This document shows, one piece after another, positions 1 to 10,011 of a stretch of DNA of 64,000 bases. This DNA comes from Nematostella vectensis (Eukaryota > Cnidaria > Anthozoa > Actiniaria > Edwardsiidae), in contig NC_064044.1 in assembly GCF_932526225.1 (NCBI RefSeq), forward strand, positions 10,534,906 to 10,598,905. Reading direction: 5' to 3'. The notes beneath the pieces were generated by a model. That model was not told where the DNA came from and did not search any database. It was given only the letters and a program-made list of their open reading frames with translations. Both the position numbers and the translations under genes were made by a program. The first letter of the stretch is position 1. Every line of letters starts with the position of its first letter.

Positions 1-163
1 CCAAAAGAATAAGTCCTGGGTACGGGCGTGATCATCACCACCCAACATAGTTCTTACGTCTTTAAAGTCATAGATGTCTTTCATTTTATTATCTCCTGAG
101 ACTGGGAATTCGATTCGATCCTGATATGATGATAGTGATCTTTTAATTGTTTTTTTTTATCAG

Positions 164-844
164 AAGCGACGCGAACCACTCCAGCACCAACGACAGCCGA
201 AACTACAGCAATAACTACGCCTACGACACATACGACACCGACGGAAGATACGACACCGACGGGAGAAACGACACCGACGGGAGAGACGACACCGACGGGA
301 GAAACGACACCTACTGGAGAAACGACACCGACGGGAGAAACAACACCGACGGGAGAAACGACACCGACTGGAGAAACGACACCGACTGGAGAAACGACAC
401 CGACGGGAGAAACGACACCGACTGGAGAAACGACACCGACTGGAGAAACGACACCGACGGGAGAAACGACACCGACGGGAGAAACGACACCGACGGGAGA
501 AACGACATCGACTGGAGAAACGACACCGACGGCAGAAACGACACCGACGGGAGAAACGACACCGACTGGAGAAACGACACCGACGGGAGAAACGACACCG
601 ACTGGAGAAACGACACCGACGGGAGAAACGACACCGACTGAAGATACGACATTGACGGGAGTTACGACACCGACAGGCGAGTACCACTACAACAACTCCG
701 CAATCGCTTTGTAGCTCTAAGCCTTGTGGAGAGGGGGGTAGGTATGACGAGAGAAGTGGCGAAGTCAAATGCTTTTGTTTTGAAGAAAACACCGGCGACT
801 CTTGCGAGACTGCAGAAATATGTCCTATTTCTTGTCAAATAATT
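164..844 (+). CDS. Exon: TTPTGE stalk and EGF-like domain
   Basis: After an acceptor at 161-163 the frame starting at 166 reads Thr/Pro-rich sequence, then about 20 copies of the hexapeptide TTPTGE (18-bp unit, roughly 236-640), a stalk suited to dense O-glycosylation. From 710, in the next frame, an EGF-like module is clear: C-x4-C, a long loop, C-x-C and G-x-x-C, ending near ISCQII. The donor that best fits consensus is GTACGT at 845, but its phase does not match the next exon. The stalk frame meets a stop at 712, so one base too many appears to be present between stalk and EGF. Confidence 0.65.
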
Positions 845-3800
845 GTACGTGCTCTTAACAATTTGTCAATTCTATAATTTTTGCATTCCTGAAGGATTTC
901 CAATTTTGTAATTTGATCATTTGCCCCCTCTTTTAGCTTTGGCAGGGGTTCAGTGTCTTATGCACTATCTCAGTTGAGAGTTTCTTTTGCGCCTCATACT
1001 ACTCAGGTTCGAAAAAATCAATTTCTGATCCCAAGTCTATTACACAATTCACCCCTTTGTTTCCCATTGATGAATAGGAAAGTCACGCAAAACAGAGCAA
1101 TACGTTGAAAGTATTTTGTTCCACAAAATCCATTGTCAGCCTCGTGTTCCCTGAAAATAATTTTTGGATCACGCAGCTTTTTACTGCACTAATCTCTATA
1201 TTCCTTTTGTTTTCCAGTGGTGTCTGGTGTTGGATGCGTATTGCACTTCGCAACCAAACTTACATCCAACTATATCCAATTAAACCAGCCGTTTGGTTGG
1301 TTTGATACCTTTTCAGTATCAGTGTGGCTGAAAATGGATGTAGATGACGATATTGACCCCGCTGTGATACTCTCGTACGCAACGGCCTCGGACGTGGAAG
1401 CACTATCAATCGGTATTAAGAAGGATGGTGTCGCGGAGATCAAGTTTGCTGGAGCAGGAGCGTAAGTACACGCAAGCCAATCATGAAAGAGGTTACCATT
1501 CTTGGTTTGCAGACACGTGACCCAATCGTATAAAAATTGACCAATTTAAACCGGGTTTTCTTTGAATGGTACCAAAACCAACTGCGATGAGCATCGTTTT
1601 TCGTTTATTTTCAGTTTGTCATGATAAACACCTACTCCTCCGAACTACCGTTAATAGTAAATTGCAGTTTGTCGACAATCACGTATAGCTTACCAAAATA
1701 GGTCTCGAGGTCTGCAATCCAACGAATTAAGCGTACCCCTTGACACTTGGTCTCAATAGTCCATTATCTTCTTTTTTGCTTTCTAACTGTACGGAAAAAG
1801 AGTCACCAATGCATGGAACCCGCAATCCTCAGCAGCCATCTTGTCATATCTTTTTTCTCTTTTTTTCTCTTTTGATAAATGAACTGATTTTAACAGTGAC
1901 GAGTAGTGAATACCGGGGCTTACAAAATCTCGGCAAATATATTTTATTTTTTAAATATATTTTATTTTATTGACTTTGCCTCAAGTGGCAGGGTTACCGC
2001 AACAGCATAGCCTTTTACTGCGGGCCCTTTGAGAATAATTGCAAACAAGGCAATCCCGCGAAAAAGAGTGAGTTTGTCTATACTGGCGCTAGCAAAGCTT
2101 TGGAAAGAGATAGGGAGAAATATGTTATATATGAAGGGGAGTGTAAGGATATATTATCGAAGTCTAATAAGTTAGTTGATGTGAAAGTAAAAAAATCTGT
2201 GGATTCTGCAGAAGTCATACTCTGTGCGAGAAGAAAAAAATAAGGTTATGGGTATGCTGTGGTGAAAGATCTCCCAGAGGTCTGAGAAAACCAATACGGC
2301 GGCCACCATGTGAAGTGTGCTTAGTCGTTTGTGTGAGACGATTCGGGTGGATTCAATGGCTTTGGGCTCTGGTTGTATCCGGACTCGTACTATGTACTAG
2401 AGTTACATGACTTAGTAGGATTCAACATGTGGGACGCCAGAGCAAATGGGCAGAGACTCGAATGTTGCGCCTGAAACAGCAACGCGCTGCTGGCTACCTG
2501 TCGAATAAGAATTCAACCACTGAATTAGGCTCGAATCCAACGTTGCGCAACGCTTTTGTAGTAGCCGTTGATAACACACTTTCTAAAAATGTTTTAGACA
2601 TGCCCATATATACCATATCAACTTGTCCACTATTGTCAATAAAAAAATAGGACAAGAATAGCTGCCACGGTATTTTTGTGCTCCCGTCCGTGTTAAAAGT
2701 GTATACCGATTGTTTGTTGCGGCCCGAGGCTAAACATGTGGCCCTCAAACATGTACTGTGCCCCAGCGCTGATGATTGGTTACATCTGATGGTGTGGCAC
2801 GCAACAGCCAATTTCTATAGATGGCAAACGTGTCGGCGGCAATTTTGAATCTGCAAACGCTGCAATCTGCAAAGAGACTTGTAACGGCAGCTCCTACATG
2901 AAATCAATAGGCAAGACGCAGCAGAAACAGGTTCTTTCCAGGGAAATATGACAAGATCTTAGATCACAGCAACCGGTCCACCTGTGGTGGAATGCACAGC
3001 ATCTCCACCTGGATCTGTCGCGGACGTCATTGAGCGCCTACAAGCCAAACAACTGGTAGACTACTACAACAGAGGAGATCTCCACACATTCCTTTTTTCA
3101 TGTTGTGTAATATTCGTTCGTTGTAGCCCATGATTGATGAACTTGAGTGTGTCTTGGCCCAAGAAAACATGGGTTACTGAAGAAATCCCGGAATCTCAAG
3201 GCTCTCTAACCGACTTCACTCTTTTTCGTAAAGACCGGGCGACAGACGGGCTAGCAACTTGTGTAAGATCGTGTATTCCGTGTCTGAGACTATCCCAAGT
3301 TGAACTTACTGGATTTGTGTGTGTGGCTTCACCTTAAACCATCCCGATTGCTACGATCGGTGTCCACCATCCTGCTGGGTGTAGTCTGTCATCCACCTCA
3401 TGCGAAGGCGGGGGATAAAAATGTGTACCCTCTAAAAACGTTTTAACGAAATCCAATCGAGAATGACAAAATACTACAAAACAGCCGATGGGGAGAAACG
3501 TTTTCTCGCAGTGTATATTTGTTTAACTGCTTAAGATCGAATAACAAATTCGTTTTCGTGATTTAATTGAGATGTGCAAAATGAAAACCAAGAACGTCGA
3601 TAAGATAAAAGTTAGATGGAGATGATACGAAATAATCAGATAAAAGTGCTCTATTCCGTAGATTAAAAAGTGTTATTTGTAGTTTTGTACCATAGTTGAT
3701 AGGAGATAAAAATGGAAAGAGAACTGGAGTGGAAGAAACAAAGAGATATGAGAAGCAAAGAAATGGAGAAGTTGGTGGAAAACAGAGATTGGAGGATCGG

Positions 3801-5255
3801 AGGAACAAACTCACGTGAGAAAAACGGAGGGGCAAGCAATAGGGAGGGGGGGGGGGGGGTGAGAAAAAACAGACCGGAGGGGCGGCGTGATAATTCAACA
3901 CATCGAACATTGTAGCTTTTTATTATTTTCTACAAGATTTTAACTAAGCTTTGGCAACATAGTGAAAACATTAATAAACGCCAAAATCCGACGCGCGCAC
4001 GAATAAGAAAGCAGCAAATAGAAGCTAGCGAAGTACAATCCAAAAGTCCTACAAATTGTACAACATGTCGGATGCAAACAGGGAATCTTGACCTGGATTG
4101 ATCTAAAATATAGACGATAATAGTTTTTTTAACGACTTGAGAATTAAAACACGATCACCTAAGATGATTAAAACTTCGCCCCATGTAAGGGTTATTTGGA
4201 ATCCAGATTTTTTTAACCTTTGGACTTCCAGCAAATGGAATCTAGAATCCACGGTCTGGAACCCAGAATCCAAGTAAGTTTGGAATCCACGATCAATATC
4301 TTGGGAATCTATTAAAATTCATGTTATCTAGCAGAATCTGTAAATCTTGAGACACCAAAGAAGGACGTTTTCTGCATCCGTTTCTACTTCTCTTTGTTTT
4401 ATGAAAAATAGAAAACTACAGTACGATGAAAAATGGTTTTGAAGACACTAAAATCTCGTTAATACTTGATTGCAATCCAGAATACAAGGGTTGGAATCCG
4501 TTATCCAGAGCCTGAAATCCAGAATCCGAAAGCTTCTTGGATTACCTTACATTTAGCGAAAAACGTGTTTTGTCGCGGAGCTTGGTGAAAATCTCGTAGA
4601 GAAGCATAGAAATAGATAACTACGAGTTCGGCTGTTGAATGGAAACGACACGAATCCAGATCAAAATACGAAAACTTCGAAATAATAAGATATAGCAGTG
4701 CTCTCTTCAGTAAGTAGGTACTATGTGTTTTAAAAGCTATTTTTGTCAACTTGCAGTGATTTAAGGGTGGGGAACAGTATGTATCACAAAAGCGCAACAA
4801 CTACCAACCCACGCCTGTCCGCCAGTTGAGTCTATATTCTTTTAATTGTTTTCAGGTCACTCGTATCTGGCTTTACCCGTGACAACACTTGGCAGCATCT
4901 AGTGTTTTTGTATGGAAATGGAACGTTCCAAGTTTACAAGAACAATATCTTACAAGGGGAGAAAGTAGTTTCAGGTGTCGCTCCCTTAAACCCGGCAAGT
5001 AGTATCTTAGTGATTGGCCAAATTCAAGGATCTCTTGGAGAAAACTTTGACTCTTCGAAGTTGTTCTACGGCTACATGGCGAACCTTAATTACTGGGGAT
5101 ACGCAACTGATGACTGGGCAAGGGGGCGAGCGCTCATCCAAGGTTGCAAAGGCTCTTCACTTCTAGCAACACCACCAACACTGTCATGGGAGACAATTAC
5201 CGGTAAAAAGCTATTGGGCAACATACAACCACAATGCGCGATGACATGCCCTTAA
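164..5255 (+). CDS. Pentraxin-domain secreted protein with TTPTGE mucin stalk and EGF-like module (5' end missing)
   Basis: Exons read: about 164-844 (stalk plus EGF-like), 1218-1461 and 4856-5255 (stop TAA at 5253). The gene starts left of the window, so signal peptide and any PAN domain are not seen. The last two exons encode a LamG/pentraxin fold with the family landmarks: a VLHF start, a SVWLK strand, an SYAT strand, then WQHL, VYKN, an ILVIGQ strand, the F(D/E)[14 protein letters not shown] segment and a final LSWE. The canonical HxCxS/TWxS pentraxin signature is not intact (DNTWQH at the equivalent place). The join 1461/4856 is phase-consistent (2+1). The neighbouring gene at 9912-17214 has the same layout. 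Likely role, inferred: secreted calcium-dependent ligand recognition on a mucin-like stalk. The stalk-to-EGF reading frame is broken in this sequence (see findings), and the donor after the EGF is not resolved. Confidence 0.75.
236..640 (+). repeat. 18-bp coding minisatellite (TTPTGE)n
   Basis: About 20 tandem 18-bp units with few substitutions (ccgacg/ccgact, gga/gca/gaa). All three frames of the array stay open over long distances, including the complementary strand, because the unit has no stop in most frames. This is a compositional by-product, not evidence for antisense genes. Confidence 0.9.
1218..1461 (+). CDS. Exon: N-terminal half of pentraxin/LamG domain
   Basis: Acceptor TTTTCCAG ends at 1217; the frame from 1220 reads [10 protein letters not shown] then strands typical of pentraxins (SNYIQL, SVWLK, ILSYAT, SIGIKK). 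Donor GC|GTAAGT at 1462. The exon starts with 2 bases and ends with 2 bases of a codon, matching the paralogous exon 15433-15670 in phase and in aligned sequence. Confidence 0.85.
1462..4855 (+). other. Intron of first pentraxin gene, with an unrecognised coding-like fragment
   Basis: A 3.4-kb intron. It contains an open stretch at 1974-2243, described separately; short GGAATCC-rich simple sequence around 4190-4510; and a purine-rich tract with a G run at about 3840-3860. No other coding signal was recognised. Confidence 0.6.
1974..2243 (+). pseudogene. Unrecognised coding-like fragment in intron
   Basis: A 90-codon frame without an ATG runs from a TGA at 1971 to a TAA at 2241. Its composition looks like a real protein: a [13 protein letters not shown] segment, paired cysteines (YCGPF..NC), an EFVYTG strand, YEGEC, then a Lys/Val-rich tail ending CARRKK. 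A splice-like AG lies just before TGG at 1986. I do not recognise the family. It may be an exon of a gene buried in the intron or a fragment of a decayed mobile gene. Confidence 0.4.
4856..5255 (+). CDS. Exon: C-terminal half of pentraxin/LamG domain, terminal exon
   Basis: Acceptor TTTTCAG ends at 4855. Reads [15 protein letters not shown], an N-glycosylation site (NGT), VYKN, GEKVV, the conserved [26 protein letters not shown] core split here for length, a WAR helix, GC, LSWE and a CAMTCP end followed by TAA. The two C-terminal cysteines (C-x3-C) are shared with the paralogue (CDMPC), so they may form a disulfide or a dimer contact. Confidence 0.85.
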
Positions 5256-5695
5256 AGCATCATGGTTACGGTTTGCTTCTCCGGGGGACGGACGGAAACC
5301 TCAAGAGACAAAAGAATCTATTAGAATTTAAGAGACCATTCACTATTTAACAGGCCATCAATTATCAGTCACATCAACTCTTCAAAGTTGTTCTACGGCT
5401 ACATGGCGAAGCTTAATTACTGGGGATACGCAATTGATGACTGGGCAAGGGGGCAAGCGCACACACAGGGATGTACAGGGTCTCTATCTTCAGCAACCTT
5501 GAAATGGGAGACAATTACCGGTAAAACGCTTTTGGGCGACATACAACCACAATGCGCGATGACATGCCCTTAAAGCATCATGGTCCCGGTTTGCTTCTCC
5601 GGGGGACTGACGTAAACTTCATGAGACAAAAGAACCTATTAGAGTCCCCGCTATTCCACTATTCAACAGGCCATCAATTATCAGTCACATCAACA
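5050..5695 (+). repeat. Tandem duplication of the terminal pentraxin exon fragment and 3' flank
   Basis: About 320 bp starting at the CTCTTCGAAGTTGTTCTACG segment (5050-5376) is repeated at 5377-5695. The second copy has an open frame at 5388-5573 with the same FYGYMAKLNYWGYA and CAMTCP landmarks, then the same 3' flank ending at the ATTATCAGTCACATCAA motif. The copies differ by scattered substitutions and a few indels. The second lacks the upstream half of the exon and a splice acceptor, so it is a pseudo-exon unless an alternative acceptor exists. Confidence 0.85.
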
Positions 5696-6045
5696 AAGAA
5701 ACGTCCAATGGACACACTGCTTTTACAATTTTGAAATATTTTTCGCTTTTTCCTTTAAAAACAATCGCATTTTTCGATTGTTACGTAATCCCCCGGAAGT
5801 AAACTGGTAATAATGCCGCTTAAACGTCAAAACGGCTTGATTGGCAATGCGCTGTTCTCATACGAGAAATGGGCGTTCAAGATTTAATCAGCTGACGGGG
5901 AAGCTGGTGCTTGTTGTGTATTATCCATTGACTAGGTATTTGTCTTCGAGACGTAACAGTATTAGCTTGTTTGATTTTGTGGTTGCCAGGGAAAAGATAA
6001 GTAGTTTCGTGATTTAGCGTTTAAGGAGTTTAGTAATCAATAGTA

Positions 6046-6196
6046 TACCCTGGGTACCAAAGGCTCGAGCTGCACTCTGACACTGTACACCAGTCTTGAC
6101 TACGAGGAGCCAAGCGACGTCGCTTCGCGATTCGTGGTCGCCGCTTCGCGGCTCGTGTTGTAGGAGTGAAGCTCGAGCCTCTGGTACCCAGGGTAT
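6046..6196. mobile_element. Short inverted-repeat element (MITE-like)
   Basis: Ends carry a roughly 25-bp imperfect inverted repeat: ACCCTGGGTACCAAAGGCTC on the left against GAGCCTCTGGTACCCAGGGT on the right. The interior has a second GC-rich stem (CGCTTCGCG). About 150 bp and no coding capacity. A 2-bp TA target duplication is possible because the ends are flanked by TA, but this cannot be decided here. Confidence 0.75.
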
Positions 6197-6596
6197 TAAT
6201 AGTAGAAAAGATAAGAAAAATCGCTTTAAAACTTTTGATGTAATAACACTATGATGAATTTAGATATAAAATTTCGATTTCGAAAGAACTATTCGCAAGA
6301 CAACCAAACTTAGGCTAAGTCATCTTAGCGTCAAGGGGGTGCAACGGATGCAACCATTTAGGGTGACGTTATCAATAACGTCATCACAAATACCAATATT
6401 AATATTTTGAGCTACGAGAGTCGTGAGAAAACCAAACTTAGACTAAGTCGTCTTAGAGTCAAAGGGGGTGCGACAATTGGGACATGCCATGTGACTTCCT
6501 TTTCCTAAAGGCACCGCCTTCAACTATTTCATACAGGCAAAGTTGTCATAAACGTTTCGTCCTAGCTCACTTTGGCACAAATCTTTGCATGTAAAA

Positions 6597-6900
6597 GTCG
6601 CGTGAAGAAATCCGTGTTGCATGGAAAGTACGAGTTGCATGGAAGGATCTGTGTTGCATATGGATAATAACGTGTTGCGTGAAGAAATCCGTGTTTCATG
6701 GAAAGTACCAGTTGCATGGAGTGATTTGTTTTGCATATAGGTAATAACGTGTTGCGTGAAGAGATCCGTGTTGCATAGAAAGTACCAGTTGCATGGAGTG
6801 ATCTGTGTTGCATATGGATAATAACGTGTTGCGTAAAAGAGATCCGTGTTGCATATAGATAAGTACTTGTTGCATGAAGAGATATGTAATGTGTTGCATT
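6597..6900. repeat. About 77-bp tandem repeat, roughly four copies
   Basis: The phrase GAAGA(A/G)ATCCGTGTTGC recurs at about 6603, 6681, 6758 and 6836. Within each unit GTTGCAT recurs every 20-25 bp, so the unit itself arose from a shorter repeat. Confidence 0.8.
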
Positions 6901-9900
6901 TGGGTAATATGGAAATATGCCTGATTCATAGGAGAGGTCCGTAATTGCCGAGCTTTAAATTATTCGTGGTTTACTTAGGCTGGAGTCTCTCTCAATTTAA
7001 CAATCTCAGAAAAATCAACAAAGAGCTACTACTAATATAAATGTACTGCATTTTAGATATGCACTGATTACAAAAAAAGAAAAGCAAAATAGATAAATTT
7101 TCATATGACCTCAGTCATCCCGCGTCATATTATATTTGCTGGGTCTGCAGACACTCTTAATCTTCTTGTATTTTGAACATGTTGGCTTTTGCTAGGGAAA
7201 ATAACTCACAAAAATCTTGTTCCCTGGCCTCTATTGGCTGAGCGGCTTGTCGGTTAATGACGTCACTTTTGATTTGCCGCTCGCCATAGGGACAGCGTAT
7301 CGAAGAGAACGTTTGACAACAGAAGGCTGTCGCAAGACGCCCGTGTGGACGAGGCTAATAATATTCTTAGACTTCTGTGTCTGTTTCCTAATGGCGGATT
7401 TTTTAAAAATTACTGTCAGACGTAAGAAGCCTCTTTACATCCCTTGATGATAGGAATGCACAAGGGTTCTCACATAAGGGTTTTCATTTCTACTGAAGTT
7501 TATTTTAATTGTATTGCACTTTCGCACACTGTTGTAACTGATGTAAACCTTAATAAAATCACCACAAAAAGCATATTTGTCAGTGATCAATTCAAAGAAA
7601 AATAAAAGGACTGTTACTGAAAAATGCAATCACCCATACAGTGATCTAAAAAACTAATAATAAATAATGATCTAATAAACGCCGGGGGCGTTTATAAAAT
7701 TTCGATGATCTGAGGGGCGTTCAATAAATACGAGGCGTTTATTAGAGGGGCGTTCATTATAAACTATAACAATATAACAAGACCCAAGTGCAGTAATTTC
7801 AGGCAGGATCACGTTAAATTATTATAGTCTGCGCAGCAAGCGTTTCTTGGCAAGAAGGAAATCAAATTTGATATATATTACCGGAATTATTTCTCAGTCA
7901 TTTGCAGGCCCGTACCCAGGATTTTTATTTTTTGGGGGAGGGATGCGAAATCCGAAAAAGTGGACTTAATTTTTTTCTGGGGTAGTGGGGGGAGGGGAAG
8001 GAGTTCTCTGATAAAAATCTGACCACCCCCGAAAGAACAAAAATGGATTTTTTTTACGCCTTTGCAGTATCTTCACGGGACGTTTATTGTCGGACCAGAG
8101 TGATATAGCTTATGCTTTATAGTTTTGTCTTCAAATAACACGTCCATTGGGAACCGAAAGTGGACCTTCGGCCGTTGTAGGGGGGTGCGTTAGCACCCCC
8201 TGGGTATACACGGGCCTGGTTTGCTTTAAAACTGCGAGGAAGGGTAGGGTGGGGGGGGGGGGGGTGCAGGTGTATATAGAGTTGGGGCGTTTGTTAGAGG
8301 GGTGTTCATTACAAACTTAATTTAGGGGCTTTCATTAGATAGGATGCGTTCTTCAGATAGGAGGCGTTTATTTGGTCATTTACGGTTCACAAACTCTAAA
8401 GTGTTTCTCCAAACTCGTGCCCCTCTAAAGATCGAGAAAGATCTAGAAATTTCTATGTATGATTATTCAAAAATCTTGCCGCTCAGTGGAGGTATAAAAT
8501 GTCACTTTTGATGGTCCAATGAGATTGAGTTAAAATTAGAAAATAACAAGTTGTTTCATGTCCTTTCATGCTACCGGCAGTTATAGTGTGACGCGCGCTA
8601 CCGTGGCCACCAATACTTCAGCGATGAAACGCATATCCCGTGGCTGTCTCGGTTTTTACAGACACGCGGGGGATGTTGAGAGAATTGATAAAAGTTTTTT
8701 TTTATATCAACTCGACATTCTGACATTCAATTCTGACATTTGTAAGCGCTGAATAAGTTGCCAAAAGCCGGAGGGCACGCGAGTTACAACCAAAAAAGTC
8801 AAGTGATTTCTTTAAAAAAATAAATAATAAATGCAAACCGGCAGTGCAACCGCTTGCGCATGTGTTTTTTCACCAAACTTGGTGGAAATTTCCCAAAAAC
8901 AAAAACAAAATCCATATTAACTTCCCCAAATGGCAGCATAAAATATCTTGCAATTAATAGCCCAATTTTAAATACTTACAAATCTTCTACAAAAGACCCA
9001 AAGATAAAATCTATTGACTAAAAAAGACATTGTATAAGTCGATCAAAATAGGAAATGTGGATGAATAAAACCGGGATAAAAACAGAAACTTCAGCTCAGT
9101 TTTCCCTCTCTGGCTAAATCTCTCTTAGATATATACCTCCATGCTGTTACTAATGGCTCACTCTAAATGGCAGGTCGAAATTTGATTTCTTATTGTTTGG
9201 ACTCCATTAAATTTGGTCATTGCTCCAACGCCGTTTTGGTTGATAAATGCTAAAAGCGTTTTAGGGAATTACTGACACTATTAAAAATTCGAATAAGTCT
9301 CTTCTTTTATAGAATAATAGGTCATTATGTGAAGTTTGATATCTGAATCGTGCCCATTTCCCAAGTATGCTTGTCTAAGCGTTTTTCGACTAGCTTGGCG
9401 TCTCTTAATACTGTAGTGACTTTTAAATGTTGCGCGCGTTTCCGCGTTTTCCCGCGGATTGATTATCCCGCAAAATTGTTTTCCCGCCTAAATACTTAAA
9501 GTTCCAGGATTATATAGACAGAATCACAAAAGTAACGATATTCGTCCAAAAATAATTTTATTACAAAGTGATCCTTAATGCCTTGTCAATGTCGAGTAAA
9601 CGACGTATTCCTTCCTCAATTGGCCGTATGCGTATTGTTCTCGCTTCTCTAGCGAGCTCTCTAGGCGGCGACGTTTTGAAAGAACCTTCAAACAACGCGC
9701 TATGTAACCGCTGCCTTCTGGTAACTTGACCTCGCGTGTTTTTCCCCTTCCCACTAACAAGACATTGGGGTAAAATTATTATCGAGCCCATAAATAGACA
9801 TAAACAGCGCTTATGCCAGCTGCAAACTATCCAATTAAACTTTTCCTCCTAGCGGGGTCTCTAACGGTTAATTTTTAAGGTGAAGACAGAATTTTGTAAG

Positions 9901-9911
9901 GTGAATAGAGA

Positions 9912-10011
9912 ATGTGCATTCTTGCGAACATGGAACGATTCAAATTGGATAGAATATGGATTCCTTGTCTTTTGATCCTCATAATCTCTACTCCTCAGCT
10001 CTTCGTAACTG
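9912..10011 (+). CDS. Exon 1: signal peptide
   Basis: ATG at 9912 (or 9930), basic start MERFK, hydrophobic core ending STPQLFVTG, donor G|GTAAGTT at 10012, phase 1. Joins to the PAN exon as FVTA-SGCKK, with cleavage expected at or just before the junction. Confidence 0.8.

Larger units (their letters stand above)
5741..9911. other. Intergenic, repeat-rich, no gene recognised
   Basis: Holds a 150-bp inverted-repeat element (6046-6196), a 77-bp tandem repeat (6597-6900), repeated GGGGCGTTCATTA-type motifs at about 7680-7770 and 8280-8370, and G-rich runs near 8250. Short ORFs here have no recognisable protein features. Confidence 0.7.

Noticed and set aside
160-792. Minus-strand Cys/Arg repeat frame and plus-strand DTDGRN repeat frame over the first stalk
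   Set aside because: Shadow readings of the 18-bp array; the TTPTGE frame fits a mucin stalk and the splice acceptor.
7420-8830. Repeated GGGGCGTT(C/T)ATTA motifs as a possible CRISPR-like array
   Set aside because: Spacing is irregular, there are no fixed-length spacers and the context is eukaryotic; simple dispersed repetition.
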